Made by a program: the position numbers and the translations under genes. Below the pieces are notes generated by a model. The model did not search any database and had not been told where the DNA came from. It saw only the letters and a program-made list of their open reading frames with translations. This document shows, piece after piece, positions 29,277 through 37,436 of a stretch of DNA of 39,271 bases. Source of the DNA: a virus; the IMG/VR virus record IMGVR_UViG_3300035670_000571, positions 1 through 39,271 of that record, one strand, 5' to 3'. Each line of letters opens with the position of its first letter. The stretch's first letter is position 1.

Positions 29277-29627
29277 ATGGATCAGCAGAAATTTCTCGGC
29301 TTGCTCGACATGCTGGACGGCGGCGGCGCTGGACGCTCGGGGGAAACCTTCGAGGGCGGCCCGCTGTCGGGCTTCCTGAACGCTCTGGGCGTACGTCCGC
29401 AGGGGTATCAGGAGCGGATGGAGCAGGAGCGCATGATGCCATCTCTCCTGCCGCGTCCGATGGCGGTGGCACAGCCCAACCCGATGCAGGGAATGTCCAA
29501 CGAAGAGTTGATAGCGATGGTCGAGGCGGCCATCAAAAACGCGCAGACTGCCAACGCGCCGATCAAGACGACGTCGCTCCTGCCGTACGGATCGGCACCG
29601 TCGGTTATGGGCTACGGGCCGAGGTAA
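29277..29627 (+). CDS. Small late protein, unknown
   Basis: A 116-residue protein with a strong GGAGGG before its ATG at 29277, after a 50-base gap behind the terminase. The N terminus is helical with a Gly-rich loop (LLDMLDGGGAGRS). The middle is Met/Pro-rich (RMMPSLLPRPMAV) and probably unstructured, and a short helix (SNEELIAMVEAAI) precedes the end. The composition is like minor virion proteins packaged in the head. No family recognised. Confidence 0.6.
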   Translation: MDQQKFLGLLDMLDGGGAGRSGETFEGGPLSGFLNALGVRPQGYQERMEQERMMPSLLPRPMAVAQPNPMQGMSNEELIAMVEAAIKNAQTANAPIKTTSLLPYGSAPSVMGYGPR

Positions 29628-29637
29628 GGGGACGGAC

Positions 29638-30834
29638 ATGGCGGCGCGTGAAATCGAAGAAATCCTTTCCGCGATCCTCGGCTCTGCTCGCAAGCCGCTG
29701 GCTGGCGCGGAACTGAAGGCGGCAACGGCTGCTGCCAAGAAGGCGGCGCAGCCGATCAGGAAGGCACCGAAACCCGGCGAGAAGCTGTCGATCCCGAGCA
29801 TCAACGTCAACAAGGGCGTGCTTGATCCGCAGGAGTACAGCGGCGTTAAATTGGCTCGGCCCATTGAGGCATACACGCCAAAGATCGATCTGACCGGGTC
29901 CGTCATGCGGCCCAAGAAAACCTTTGAGCCTTCGACGCTTGAGAACCAAGACGCCTATTTCTTGCCGCTCTTGTGGGACAGGACCGCTGGCGAAGGCAAT
30001 ATCGTCGGCGTCGGTGACATGGCGACCCAGCGGCAATACGCCAATGAGGGCGGCAAAGACTTCATGCGCGGGAAGGCGTCTATCTCCGACAACGCCATTG
30101 TCGCCTCTGGCGGTGACGTCATCAATCGCTTTGCTGCCGAAGCGGCGAAGGCCCCCGAGGGCGCGCAGGTTTTGCCCATAATGATTACGATGGGGATGAC
30201 CAGTTCCGACTTCGCAACCACCCCGGCGCGGCTTGCGGTGGATATGCTCCAGCAATCCGTCACCAAGAAGAACGCATCAAAATTCGACGAGCGCGTCCGC
30301 GACATGGTGCCAAACTGGCCCGGCCTTCTGTCGGAGGCGGCTGATGAATTTGTTCTCAATACTGGCGGGGAAAACCGAAAGGCGATCCTTAACCTGATCG
30401 GCAGCGAAGAGGGATTGTCCTTGGGCGTCCCGACTGACGCTGCCGGGGCTGCAAGATATGCGACGACTGACGCCTCCCTCCGCACCATGCCGAGCAACTA
30501 CGCTGGCTCAGTGGTCGGTCGCATTGACAGGTCAAACCCGGTCATCGCGAACCCAAGCTACCAGCATTCGGCGTATCCCGCGCAGTTGCGTGGCGAATAT
30601 CTTGGGGAACTTGAGCAGCCCATGCATGTCTCAAACTTCTTCCCTGACGCTTATGCAAGCTATGATCTGCGTAGGGACAAGCGCGGGAACCCGCTGACAG
30701 AGCAGAACAAGATCTATGCCCTGTCTCGCGAACTTCCGCTGCAAAAGGCCACGCCTCAGTTGCTTGAGAATTATTACCGAAAGCTGGAGCGGGCGAAGCA
30801 GCTTGGCTTCCCGCCGGGACTTCTCGGTCTCTAG
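29638..30834 (+). CDS. Large late protein of unknown function
   Basis: A 398-residue protein. It opens with an Ala/Lys-rich helix (residues 1-45). The body mixes strands and helices with motifs NQDAYFLPLLWDRT, GGKDFMRGKASISDN and PIMITMGMTSSDFAT. The C terminus ends ATPQLLENYYRKLERAKQLGFPPGLLG. Large proteins of this type next to terminase genes in marine phages are usually uncharacterised. The position beside the ART-domain protein suggests both are virion-associated or injected. No catalytic motif is evident. Confidence 0.6.
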   Translation: MAAREIEEILSAILGSARKPLAGAELKAATAAAKKAAQPIRKAPKPGEKLSIPSINVNKGVLDPQEYSGVKLARPIEAYTPKIDLTGSVMRPKKTFEPSTLENQDAYFLPLLWDRTAGEGNIVGVGDMATQRQYANEGGKDFMRGKASISDNAIVASGGDVINRFAAEAAKAPEGAQVLPIMITMGMTSSDFATTPARLAVDMLQQSVTKKNASKFDERVRDMVPNWPGLLSEAADEFVLNTGGENRKAILNLIGSEEGLSLGVPTDAAGAARYATTDASLRTMPSNYAGSVVGRIDRSNPVIANPSYQHSAYPAQLRGEYLGELEQPMHVSNFFPDAYASYDLRRDKRGNPLTEQNKIYALSRELPLQKATPQLLENYYRKLERAKQLGFPPGLLGL

Positions 30835-31016
30835 CGGCCAAAAACGAATATCTCGTCAAGGAAGTCTGACGAGGTATTTTCGGCGTCAATCTCAAGTGCG
30901 TTGCACAGGATCTCGTCGAACTCTTCGGTCTGGTCGCGGTCGAACCCGCAAGCCTTGGCAAATTTATGGACCAGCAGTTCGCGGAACCGCTGCTTTTGAC
31001 TGGTTGGCTGTGCCAT
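30831..31016 (-). CDS. Isolated minus-strand small protein (moron-like)
   Basis: A 61-residue acidic protein on the opposite strand to all its neighbours. The ATG at 31016 has GGGAGAT eight bases upstream. Its 3' end overlaps the convergent gene by four bases. It is helical with RFRELLVHKFAKACG and an acidic segment (TEEFDEILCNALEID). A lone counter-oriented gene in the late region with its own control is typical of accessory morons (host takeover, superinfection or anti-defence). No family recognised. Confidence 0.6.
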   Translation of the reverse strand: MAQPTSQKQRFRELLVHKFAKACGFDRDQTEEFDEILCNALEIDAENTSSDFLDEIFVFGR

Positions 31017-31082
31017 GCTAGTATCTCCCAATACGGTGCGTGAATGTTAATTTATTTGCACCAAAAGCGCAATGGGAAACCG

Positions 31083-32504
31083 ATGGACGAGACAGTAGAC
31101 GTCGATGTGTTCGAGGACAACGGTGTCCTCATGCTGCGCTACCCCGACGGGGCGGTCGAGGCGTATGATGACTATCTGCGGCGCACTGAGCCGGGAATGT
31201 CGTATGACAACGCCACGGGCGAGTTGATCGTCGCCACTCCGGCATCTGCCGAGGCTGCGGCTATGCCCGGCGGCGAGACAGCGCCGGATGTCTTCGGCGA
31301 CACGACGGCTCGCATGGCCCGCCCGTATCTTGAAACCGCTGCGGATCTGGCTGCCAACGCCGGACGCCGTCCGACCTATTTCGAGAACCCGCTCATGCAG
31401 GGCGTGGAGCGCACGGGGCAATACATCGGCGACATGGGCTTGGCCGGGTTGAACGCTGTCATGGGCGGCATGTACGGCGGCGCTGGCTTGCTGGGCGAAG
31501 CTTTCGGTGGCGACACGCAAGACGAGCGCCGTCTGGCCAGAGATCTGGCCGCCATGATCGACACGGCGGGGCCAGCGCCCGAGGGCCGTATGCTCGGCCT
31601 GCTCGGTGATGCTGCGGCTGCGAACAGGGTTCCGGCAACGCGGGCTGACTTCTTGGCCGACGAAAGCGGGGCGCTGCCCGGCATGGGGCGCGGTTTGCCA
31701 GAGCCGCGCACCGACGCCGAGGCTATGGCGCGCGACATTCTCCAGCTTCGGGCCGAAGGTCGGGCCGATGAGGTCACCGAACCGATGATGTTGGCGGCTG
31801 ATCCGCAATATATGTACATGAACACGCCTTTGCCGATGGACACAGCAAGCAGGATGGCGCGTGCAGAGGCGATGGGTGCGCGGCCTGAATATCACGGCAC
31901 CACATCAGGATCTGAGATGCGCTACCCGCGAACTGATTATAGTTCTGGCACGCGTAAGGGCATTGGGTTTGTAACGTCGTCGGACCCATATGTTTCTAGC
32001 AGCTATGCCGACCCATCGTACGGTTCCGTTTTTCCCATGATGAACCGTGTGCCCAGCGGGGGCTTTCCTACAATTGACGCTGGCGGCGAGATCTGGAGCC
32101 AGATCCCCGGCGATGCGATGGTGTCGTATGCGGGACGCGAGGTTCCCGTCTCTTCGTATGCGAGCGGGCCTGCCGATATGGGGGGCGTGTTTGACACCAA
32201 TCAAGTTTCGCGCGGGGCGGCAATAGAGGGCGATCCGGGTGTGCAGTTTAACAACATCTTGGATCGCAGCATCCACGCTCCTAGGCCAAAAACGGATGAC
32301 GGCATGGAAATTATGCGTGAGTTCCAAAGGAGGTCTTCCGAACCTTCAACTGTTACGATGCGTCAAGACACTCGCGGCATGCGCTCCCGCTTCGCCCGCT
32401 TCGACCCCGCGTTTGCCAACCTACGCAACCTAAACGCGGCACTTGCAGCCGCAGGCGTGCCGCTCGGCCTACTCGCCATGCAGCCCGACGAGGAGCAATA
32501 CTGA
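31083..32504 (+). CDS. Late protein with C-terminal ADP-ribosyltransferase-like domain
   Basis: A 473-residue protein. I prefer the ATG at 31083 because the 13 codons after an upstream ATG (31044) are unusually A+T-rich for this genome. The N terminus has acidic, strand-rich repeats ([17 protein letters not shown]). Helical regions lie at about 90-260. From residue 268 the sequence reads PEYHGT (His271), then a [18 protein letters not shown] block (Tyr308) and a [11 protein letters not shown] strand (about 386-396). This is the order of PARP-like ADP-ribosyltransferases with an H-Y-x triad seen in phage polyvalent proteins. It may modify host proteins after injection; activity is inferred. 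Confidence 0.6.
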   Translation: MDETVDVDVFEDNGVLMLRYPDGAVEAYDDYLRRTEPGMSYDNATGELIVATPASAEAAAMPGGETAPDVFGDTTARMARPYLETAADLAANAGRRPTYFENPLMQGVERTGQYIGDMGLAGLNAVMGGMYGGAGLLGEAFGGDTQDERRLARDLAAMIDTAGPAPEGRMLGLLGDAAAANRVPATRADFLADESGALPGMGRGLPEPRTDAEAMARDILQLRAEGRADEVTEPMMLAADPQYMYMNTPLPMDTASRMARAEAMGARPEYHGTTSGSEMRYPRTDYSSGTRKGIGFVTSSDPYVSSSYADPSYGSVFPMMNRVPSGGFPTIDAGGEIWSQIPGDAMVSYAGREVPVSSYASGPADMGGVFDTNQVSRGAAIEGDPGVQFNNILDRSIHAPRPKTDDGMEIMREFQRRSSEPSTVTMRQDTRGMRSRFARFDPAFANLRNLNAALAAAGVPLGLLAMQPDEEQY

Positions 32505-32635
32505 TGCCACTGAAAAAGGGATCGTCCGCCAAAACAATTTCTGCTAACATCCGCACCGAGATGAAGGCCGGAAAGCCGCAGAAGCAGGCGGTGGCCATCG
32601 CACTGTCGAAAGCAGGAAGGGCGAAGAAGAAATGA
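32504..32635 (+). CDS. Small basic protein, DUF6496-like
   Basis: A 43-residue, strongly basic protein. Its body ([20 protein letters not shown] followed by [14 protein letters not shown]) closely follows a short family I know from many phages (DUF6496-type). Function is unknown; the basic, helical nature suggests DNA or virion-interior association. It overlaps the ART protein stop (TGATG) and the next gene start. Confidence 0.7.
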   Translation: MPLKKGSSAKTISANIRTEMKAGKPQKQAVAIALSKAGRAKKK

Positions 32636-32736
32636 AAAAGCCGACCATGAAGTTCATGCCCTGCAAGGGCTGCCCGACGCCCGCCAAGTGCAAAGCCGCT
32701 GGCAAGTGCATGGCCAAGGGCGGCTACAAGAAATGA
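32632..32736 (+). CDS. 34-residue Cys/Lys-rich protein
   Basis: A tiny basic protein coupled by ATGA overlaps on both sides. It has four cysteines in a [17 protein letters not shown] pattern that could hold a zinc ion, surrounded by lysines. It lies between two other tiny basic genes and before the adaptor gene. Its size makes it easy to miss. Role unknown; DNA-associated virion protein is a guess. Confidence 0.6.
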   Translation: MKKPTMKFMPCKGCPTPAKCKAAGKCMAKGGYKK

Positions 32737-32882
32737 GCAAGGGCCTGTACGCCAACATCGCAGCCAAAAAGGCCCGCATAAAGGCCGGATCTGGCGAGAA
32801 GATGCGGAAGCCGGGCGACAAGGGCGCGCCCACGGCGGCTGCGTTTAAGGCGTCCGCCAAAACAGCGAAGAAGGGCAAGTAA
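32733..32882 (+). CDS. Small basic late protein
   Basis: A 49-residue, Lys/Ala-rich protein using the ATG at 32733 that overlaps the previous stop. The sequence [20 protein letters not shown], then a KPGDKGAPTAAAFK segment, matches a short protein that recurs near head-tail connector genes of many podoviruses. Function unknown. It ends on TAATG at the adaptor start. Confidence 0.7.
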   Translation: MSKGLYANIAAKKARIKAGSGEKMRKPGDKGAPTAAAFKASAKTAKKGK

Positions 32883-33508
32883 TGTCCATTGCAACGTACG
32901 ATGAACTGAAGTCATCCGTCGCGGACTTTCTGAACCGCGATGATTTGACGTCGGCCATCCCCACCTTCATCCGTCTGGCCGAGAGCCGGATCGACCGAGA
33001 CCTGCGTCACTGGCGCATGGAAAAACGCAGCACGGCTGAACTGGACACGCAATACAGCGCGATCCCGTCCGACTTCCTGCAGCCCATCCGCCTGCAGATC
33101 ACCGACGGGCCGACGAGCGAGGTGGCACCGATCAGCACGGCGCAAATGCTGCAACTGCGCGGTGACCGCAACGACCGCGTGGGTCGCCCGACGAATTACG
33201 CTCTGACGGCTGGCGGCATCGAACTCTACCCGACGCCCGACATCACCTACAACGCCTCGCTGGTGTATTACGGACGCGTGCCCGCGCTGTCTGTCGCCAA
33301 CGCGACGAACTGGCTCCTGACCGAGGCACCCGACGTCTACCTGTACGGCGCGCTGGTTCACACCGCCCCCTACCTGAAGGACGACGCGCGCATTCAGGTC
33401 TGGGAGGCCATGTTCGCCCAAGGCATCGAAAACCTGAGAACCAGTTCTGTTGAGGCCAAATACGGCGGATCTGGTCTCGTAATCAAACCCAAGAGAGGTG
33501 CGCCATGA
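32882..33508 (+). CDS. Head-tail adaptor protein (SU10 adaptor-like)
   Basis: A 208-residue protein. It opens with TYDELKSSVADFLNRDDL and AIPTFIRLAESRIDRDLR, a pattern of phage adaptor proteins that bind below the portal. The body continues in strands (VGRPTNYALTAGGIELYPTP) and ends in a helix bundle (YLYGALVHTAPYLKDDARIQVWE). It would form the ring joining portal and tail. Pairing with an SU10-type capsid and a long portal supports this. Confidence 0.8.
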   Translation: MSIATYDELKSSVADFLNRDDLTSAIPTFIRLAESRIDRDLRHWRMEKRSTAELDTQYSAIPSDFLQPIRLQITDGPTSEVAPISTAQMLQLRGDRNDRVGRPTNYALTAGGIELYPTPDITYNASLVYYGRVPALSVANATNWLLTEAPDVYLYGALVHTAPYLKDDARIQVWEAMFAQGIENLRTSSVEAKYGGSGLVIKPKRGAP

Positions 33509-33885
33509 GTTTTACTAACGATCTGGAGACCCGCGTCCTGCAGTGGGCGCTGACCAACGGCTCGCCGACCCGCCCGACGGCGTGGTACGTCGGCCTGTTC
33601 ACGGCTGCCCCCGGCGAGACTGGCGGCGGCACTGAGGTGTCTGGCAATGCCTACACCCGCGAGGCTGTGACGTTCACGGTGAGCGGCAACCTCGCCACGA
33701 ACGACGCCGCCATCGAATGGCCGACGGCCACGGGTAGCTGGGGCACCATCACGCACGTCGCCGTGTTCGACGCCGACACGTCGGGCAACATGCTGGTTTA
33801 CGCGTCGTTGGCCGCGTCGAAGTCTATTTCGACGGGCGACGTCCTCCGCATCCCGGCTGGCGACCTCGACATCACTCTGGACTAA
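33505..33885 (+). CDS. Tail fibre-region protein, gp80-like
   Basis: A 126-residue strand-rich protein. The start MSFTNDLETRVLQWAL, the ATWYVGLFTAAPGE-like block (here TAWYVGLFTAAPGE), GNAYTREAVTFTV and IEWPTATGSWGTITHVAVFD are characteristic of small proteins annotated as phage tail fibre/minor tail (gp80-like). It may attach fibres or decorate the tail. It starts in an ATGA overlap with the adaptor gene. Confidence 0.75.
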   Translation: MSFTNDLETRVLQWALTNGSPTRPTAWYVGLFTAAPGETGGGTEVSGNAYTREAVTFTVSGNLATNDAAIEWPTATGSWGTITHVAVFDADTSGNMLVYASLAASKSISTGDVLRIPAGDLDITLD

Positions 33886-33897
33886 TAGGTGGAATAA

Positions 33898-34764
33898 ATG
33901 GCGACCATCGTAACGCGTGCCGGGAAAGGCTCGCCTCTCACGCACACAGAGGTGGACGCCAATTTCACCAATCTAAACGACGAGGCGGCCACCAAGGCCC
34001 CTCTGGCCTCCCCCGCGCTTACTGGCACCCCGACGGCTCCGACGGCGACGCTCGGCACAAATACGACCCAGATCGCCACCACGGCTTTCGTCATCGCCAA
34101 CGCGGGGTCGCTCGACTCGCCCGCCTTTACGGGGACGCCCACCGCGCCCACGGCCTCTGTCGGCACAAACACCACGCAGCTTGCCACCACGGCTTTCGTG
34201 AATGCTGAGATTGCCAACGACGCGCCGACCAAGACGGGTGGGGGTGCTTCGGGGACGTGGGGTATCGCCATCAGCGGAAACGCTGCGACAGCATCAACTG
34301 CCTCCGCGCTATCTGCCACCACTTGGCAGCGCATCACGGGCAGCGGAATTACGCAGGGGTCTTACGGCTCCATATCCGTCAGTGGCGCTACGGGCGGGTA
34401 CATCGGCATCAACTTCTCAAACCACAACCTAACATGGATGAGCGACAACCAGTCGTCCGTGTCTTTTGGTGTCTACAAAAACAACAACGCTTGGGCGTTT
34501 TACTTCAACAACACGGGGTCGCTCGTAGTCGGGAGCGTCCCGGCATCAAACATCTCCGGCACGGGAACTGGCTCTGTAGGGACTTATGCCTTCCTGCGGG
34601 GGACTTCTGGCGCTGCGGGGCCGGGGGCCACGGTTGCTGGCTCAAGCCTGTGGTATACCGATACGAATAGAAACCAGAGTTATGGTCAACCCGGCGGAAC
34701 GTGGAGATTAATGGGTGGATCGACAAACATCGCATACCCATCGGTCTGGTTGAGGATTTCCTGA
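33898..34764 (+). CDS. Tail fibre protein A
   Basis: A 288-residue protein. It begins with THTEVDANFTNLN, an N-terminal phage attachment motif. Two copies of a tail-fibre collar repeat follow: [20 protein letters not shown] and a near copy with [17 protein letters not shown] variable receptor-facing C-terminal region follows (about 125-288), rich in Gly, Ser, Asn and aromatic residues. The repeat is shared at protein and DNA level with the fibre gene at 36093. It probably binds the host surface. Confidence 0.78.
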   Translation: MATIVTRAGKGSPLTHTEVDANFTNLNDEAATKAPLASPALTGTPTAPTATLGTNTTQIATTAFVIANAGSLDSPAFTGTPTAPTASVGTNTTQLATTAFVNAEIANDAPTKTGGGASGTWGIAISGNAATASTASALSATTWQRITGSGITQGSYGSISVSGATGGYIGINFSNHNLTWMSDNQSSVSFGVYKNNNAWAFYFNNTGSLVVGSVPASNISGTGTGSVGTYAFLRGTSGAAGPGATVAGSSLWYTDTNRNQSYGQPGGTWRLMGGSTNIAYPSVWLRIS

Positions 34765-34765
34765 C

Positions 34766-35167
34766 ATGAACTACCGCAACGCAAAACGCCTCGCCAACGG
34801 CTGGATCGACTGCGAGATTGAGCATGAGACCCACGGGTGGATACCATTCTCCTGCGACCCTAACGACACCGGGGCGAAACTTGACGTGGCCGCGCTTCAC
34901 GCTCAGATGGATGCAGACCCGGACACCGCAGCCTATGTTCCCCCGACGCAGGAAGAACTCGACGCCGCAGCCGCAGAAACCGTCCGCGCAGAGCGTGACG
35001 CCAAGCTGGCATCAGGGGTTGACCCTATAGTCACAAACCCGCTTCGTTGGGCCGACCTGACCGCAGAGAAGCAGGCTGAGTGGGCGGCATACCGTCGCGC
35101 ACTTCTCGACATCACGGCGCAGTCTGGCTTCCCGCATGACGTTGTCTGGCCGACCGCGCCAGCGTGA
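34766..35167 (+). CDS. Tail assembly chaperone-like protein
   Basis: A 133-residue protein that starts two bases after the fibre gene. The N-terminal part (NYRNAKRLANGWIDCEIEH, then GWIPFSCDP) and the C-terminal block (RWADLTAEKQAEWAAYRRA, then FPHDVVWPTAP) are typical of small proteins called phage tail/fibre assembly chaperones that follow fibre genes. It would assist fibre folding or attachment. The middle is acidic and helical. Confidence 0.7.
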   Translation: MNYRNAKRLANGWIDCEIEHETHGWIPFSCDPNDTGAKLDVAALHAQMDADPDTAAYVPPTQEELDAAAAETVRAERDAKLASGVDPIVTNPLRWADLTAEKQAEWAAYRRALLDITAQSGFPHDVVWPTAPA

Positions 35168-35193
35168 TTTAATTCTCGGAAAGAGGTGCGGCC

Positions 35194-36084
35194 ATGTCGT
35201 TTCCCTATTACGTTGAGCCTGAATATTGGGATGAGGGCTACGCAGAGGGCGACGCCAAGCTGGTGAGCGCGACTGCCGCCGTGACGTCCGCAGCGTCCGC
35301 GTCGGCAGGGATTTTGTTCCTAATTGAGGCTCAATCTGGCGCGGCTTCGGATGTCACTGCGGAAGCGCAAATTGTTCGTCAGGTCTCTGCCGAGGCTGCA
35401 GCGGCCAGCGCCGTGTCGGTCAGCGCGCAACTTATCCAGCAGCCCACCGCATCCGCGTCGGCAGCAAGTGACGCGCAGGCGTCTGTCACGCGCGTCAGGG
35501 AAGCATCTGCGGCAGCAAGCGTGTCCGCGACTGGCGCTGCATCTATTGAGCGGATTATGCTTGGGTCTGCCGCCGTTGCTGCCGAGAGCGCGACCACAGT
35601 GTCCGCCGGGCGCATTCGAATGGTTGATGCGGCGACTGCGTCTGCGTCCGACGCCAGTTCTGCGGCGCAGCGCATCCAGCAGCCGTCCGCCACCGCATCC
35701 GCGTCTAGTTCCGCCTCTTCTAGCGCCCAGCGCATCCAGCAGCCCAGAGCGGCTGCTGTAGCTGAAAGCGACACTGCGGCGAGCATGACGGCGATCTATC
35801 AGGACAGCGCGCTGGCTGAAATTTCGTCTGGCGCGACAGCCTTGGCGGAGCGTATTTTGCTGGGTAGCGCAGCGACGGCTGTTTATGCTATCTTCGCCGC
35901 AAGAGCCGTCCGCAAGTGGGAGGGCGAGCAGCCGCAAAGCGAGGTTTGGACAGCGCAGTCAGTCACGGGCGACGATTGGACGCCAGTGTCTGCTGACAAC
36001 GCAGGATGGACCCCGCAGTCGGTGCAGAATGAGACTTGGACGCCCGCATCGTCGTCAAGCGCGACGTGGACGCGGGCAGCGTGA
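35194..36084 (+). CDS. Ala/Ser-rich repeat protein, probable fibre or tail component
   Basis: A 296-residue low-complexity protein. After an aromatic/acidic start (PYYVEPEYWDEGYAEGD) it is built of degenerate units of about 20-25 residues, rich in Ala and Ser, many ending RIQQP or RIMLG (residues about 25-235). The C-terminal 50 residues contain five Trp-centred units of the type WTPxS spaced by about 11 residues. It lies between two fibre genes and could be a stalk or glycan-binding fibre. No enzymatic motif. Confidence 0.6.
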   Translation: MSFPYYVEPEYWDEGYAEGDAKLVSATAAVTSAASASAGILFLIEAQSGAASDVTAEAQIVRQVSAEAAAASAVSVSAQLIQQPTASASAASDAQASVTRVREASAAASVSATGAASIERIMLGSAAVAAESATTVSAGRIRMVDAATASASDASSAAQRIQQPSATASASSSASSSAQRIQQPRAAAVAESDTAASMTAIYQDSALAEISSGATALAERILLGSAATAVYAIFAARAVRKWEGEQPQSEVWTAQSVTGDDWTPVSADNAGWTPQSVQNETWTPASSSSATWTRAA

Positions 36085-36092
36085 GGTGAGAA

Positions 36093-36950
36093 ATGGCAGA
36101 CACAACCACCACTAACTTCGGCCTGACGAAGCCAGAGGTTGGCGCGTCAGGGGACACTTGGGGCACCAAGATCAATACAGACCTCGACGCCGTTGACGCG
36201 CTTCTCGGCGGCACTGGCGCACAAAAGGCCAAGCCGAACCTTGAGGGCGGGCTATGGAAGATCGACGGGACTGCGGTGACATCCACCGCCGCAGAGTTGA
36301 ACATTCTAGACGGCGTGACGGCGACGGCAGCGGAACTGAACATCCTAGATGGCGTGACAGCGACCGCCGCTGAACTGAACATTCTAGATGGCGTGACGGC
36401 GACCGCCTCTGAACTGAACTTTGTGGATGGCGTCACCTCGAACATCCAAACGCAGTTGGACGCGAAGGCTAATCTATCCTCTCCGGCTCTCACGGGGACG
36501 CCCACTGCGCCGACAGCCACGACGGGGAACAGCACCACGCAGCTTGCAACGACTGCTTTTGTCAACGCAGAGATTGCAGCAGATGTAGGGGTGGCGAACT
36601 CTTCTCTTGTAAAAACCGCGCTTAATGCGTCAGGGTCCGCCCCGGTCTACGCCTGCCGCGCGTGGGTGAACTTCAACGGGACGGGGACTGTGGCTATCCG
36701 CGCCTCTGGCAACGTGTCGTCAATCACTGACAACGGTGTGGGCGACTACACGATCAACTTTACGACCGCGATGCCGGACGCGAATTATGCTGTGGTGTTT
36801 TCGTCGCAAGACCCGAACACAGGTAGCGGCGGGAACTCAGCCGGGAACATCGTGTCCACCGCGAGTGGAAGCTTCAGAATTCTCGTTCTGCCGTCTGGTA
36901 GCAACAGCCCCGAAGACACGGCCATAGCCTGCGCCTCAGTCTTTCGCTGA
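36093..36950 (+). CDS. Tail fibre protein B with 13-residue tandem repeats
   Basis: A 285-residue protein. The N terminus ([21 protein letters not shown]) is a known fibre attachment motif. Then four tandem 13-residue units of the form [13 protein letters not shown] (residues about 63-114) form a repeat stalk. [14 protein letters not shown] repeat (about 129-160) matches fibre A, followed by a C-terminal domain with [18 protein letters not shown] and a [18 protein letters not shown] strand pair, found at the tips of other phage fibres. Expected to bind host receptors. Confidence 0.85.
   Translation: MADTTTTNFGLTKPEVGASGDTWGTKINTDLDAVDALLGGTGAQKAKPNLEGGLWKIDGTAVTSTAAELNILDGVTATAAELNILDGVTATAAELNILDGVTATASELNFVDGVTSNIQTQLDAKANLSSPALTGTPTAPTATTGNSTTQLATTAFVNAEIAADVGVANSSLVKTALNASGSAPVYACRAWVNFNGTGTVAIRASGNVSSITDNGVGDYTINFTTAMPDANYAVVFSSQDPNTGSGGNSAGNIVSTASGSFRILVLPSGSNSPEDTAIACASVFR
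36279..36434 (+). repeat. Four 39-bp tandem repeats within fibre B
   Basis: Four 39-bp units encode the 13-residue [13 protein letters not shown] repeat. Units two and three are most alike and the last is diverged (SELNFVDGV). Such repeats allow changes in copy number and hence stalk length. Confidence 0.9.
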
Positions 36951-36962
36951 AAGGGAACGCGC

Positions 36963-37190
36963 GTGCAAGTCATCATCACCCAAAACAACAACGGCGGCGT
37001 GTCGGTTATCATCCCAGCCCCAGAGTACGCCGATCAAATCGAAGCCGTGGCCCAAAAGGACGTTCCGGCTGGCCGTCCTTTCCGCATCATTGAGGACAGC
37101 GATTTGCCATCGCGGGGCAGCCGCGCCCGCTGGCTGTGGACTGAAAGTGGGCCGCTGAATGTCGCGACCGAGACTGAAGTCGCGGAGTAA
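36963..37190 (+). CDS. Small protein after fibre B, unknown
   Basis: A 75-residue protein started by GTG (GAAAGGGA upstream). It is strand-rich, with VIITQNNNGGVSVIIPAPE, then IEAVAQKDVPAGRPFRIIED and a WLWTESG end. From memory, small proteins with the PAPE and KDVPAG-PFRI pattern commonly follow fibre genes in marine phages. A chaperone or minor tail role is possible. Confidence 0.65.
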   Translation: MQVIITQNNNGGVSVIIPAPEYADQIEAVAQKDVPAGRPFRIIEDSDLPSRGSRARWLWTESGPLNVATETEVAE

Positions 37191-37193
37191 GCC

Positions 37194-37436
37194 ATGACCC
37201 CCGAGATGCTCTGGAACTTCGTTCTTAGCGGTGCGCTCGGCCTGATCGGCTGGGTGCTGAAGAACCACGTCGAAGAGGTCAAGCGGCTGCAAATCCTGCT
37301 GAACCGCACACGCGAGGAAGTAGCCCGTGACTACGTTACGCGGTCTGAAATGCACACCGACATGAACCGGGTAATCTCGCGGCTGGACAACCTCGACAAA
37401 AAGATTGACGAACTGATGCGGAGCCTTGCCAAATGA
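37194..37436 (+). CDS. Membrane-anchored coiled-coil protein, candidate inner-membrane spanin
   Basis: An 80-residue protein with a hydrophobic N-terminal segment (about 4-22) and a long coiled coil (about 24-78) including EEVKRLQILLNRTREEVARD. The anchor plus coiled coil is the architecture of inner-membrane spanins. The next gene starts inside its stop (ATGA at 37433) and encodes a lipoprotein, the usual partner. Similar proteins elsewhere are called holin-associated or DUF2730-like, so the spanin role is tentative. Confidence 0.6.
   Translation: MTPEMLWNFVLSGALGLIGWVLKNHVEEVKRLQILLNRTREEVARDYVTRSEMHTDMNRVISRLDNLDKKIDELMRSLAK

Noticed and set aside
31044-31082. Upstream ATG at 31044 for the ART-domain protein
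   Set aside because: The added 13 codons use A/T-ending triplets (TTA, ATT, TAT) rare elsewhere in this genome. It cannot be fully excluded because the site before 31083 is also weak.
36279-36434. Tandem 39-bp units as a regulatory or CRISPR-like repeat
   Set aside because: They are in frame within a fibre gene and encode a known type of 13-residue fibre repeat.
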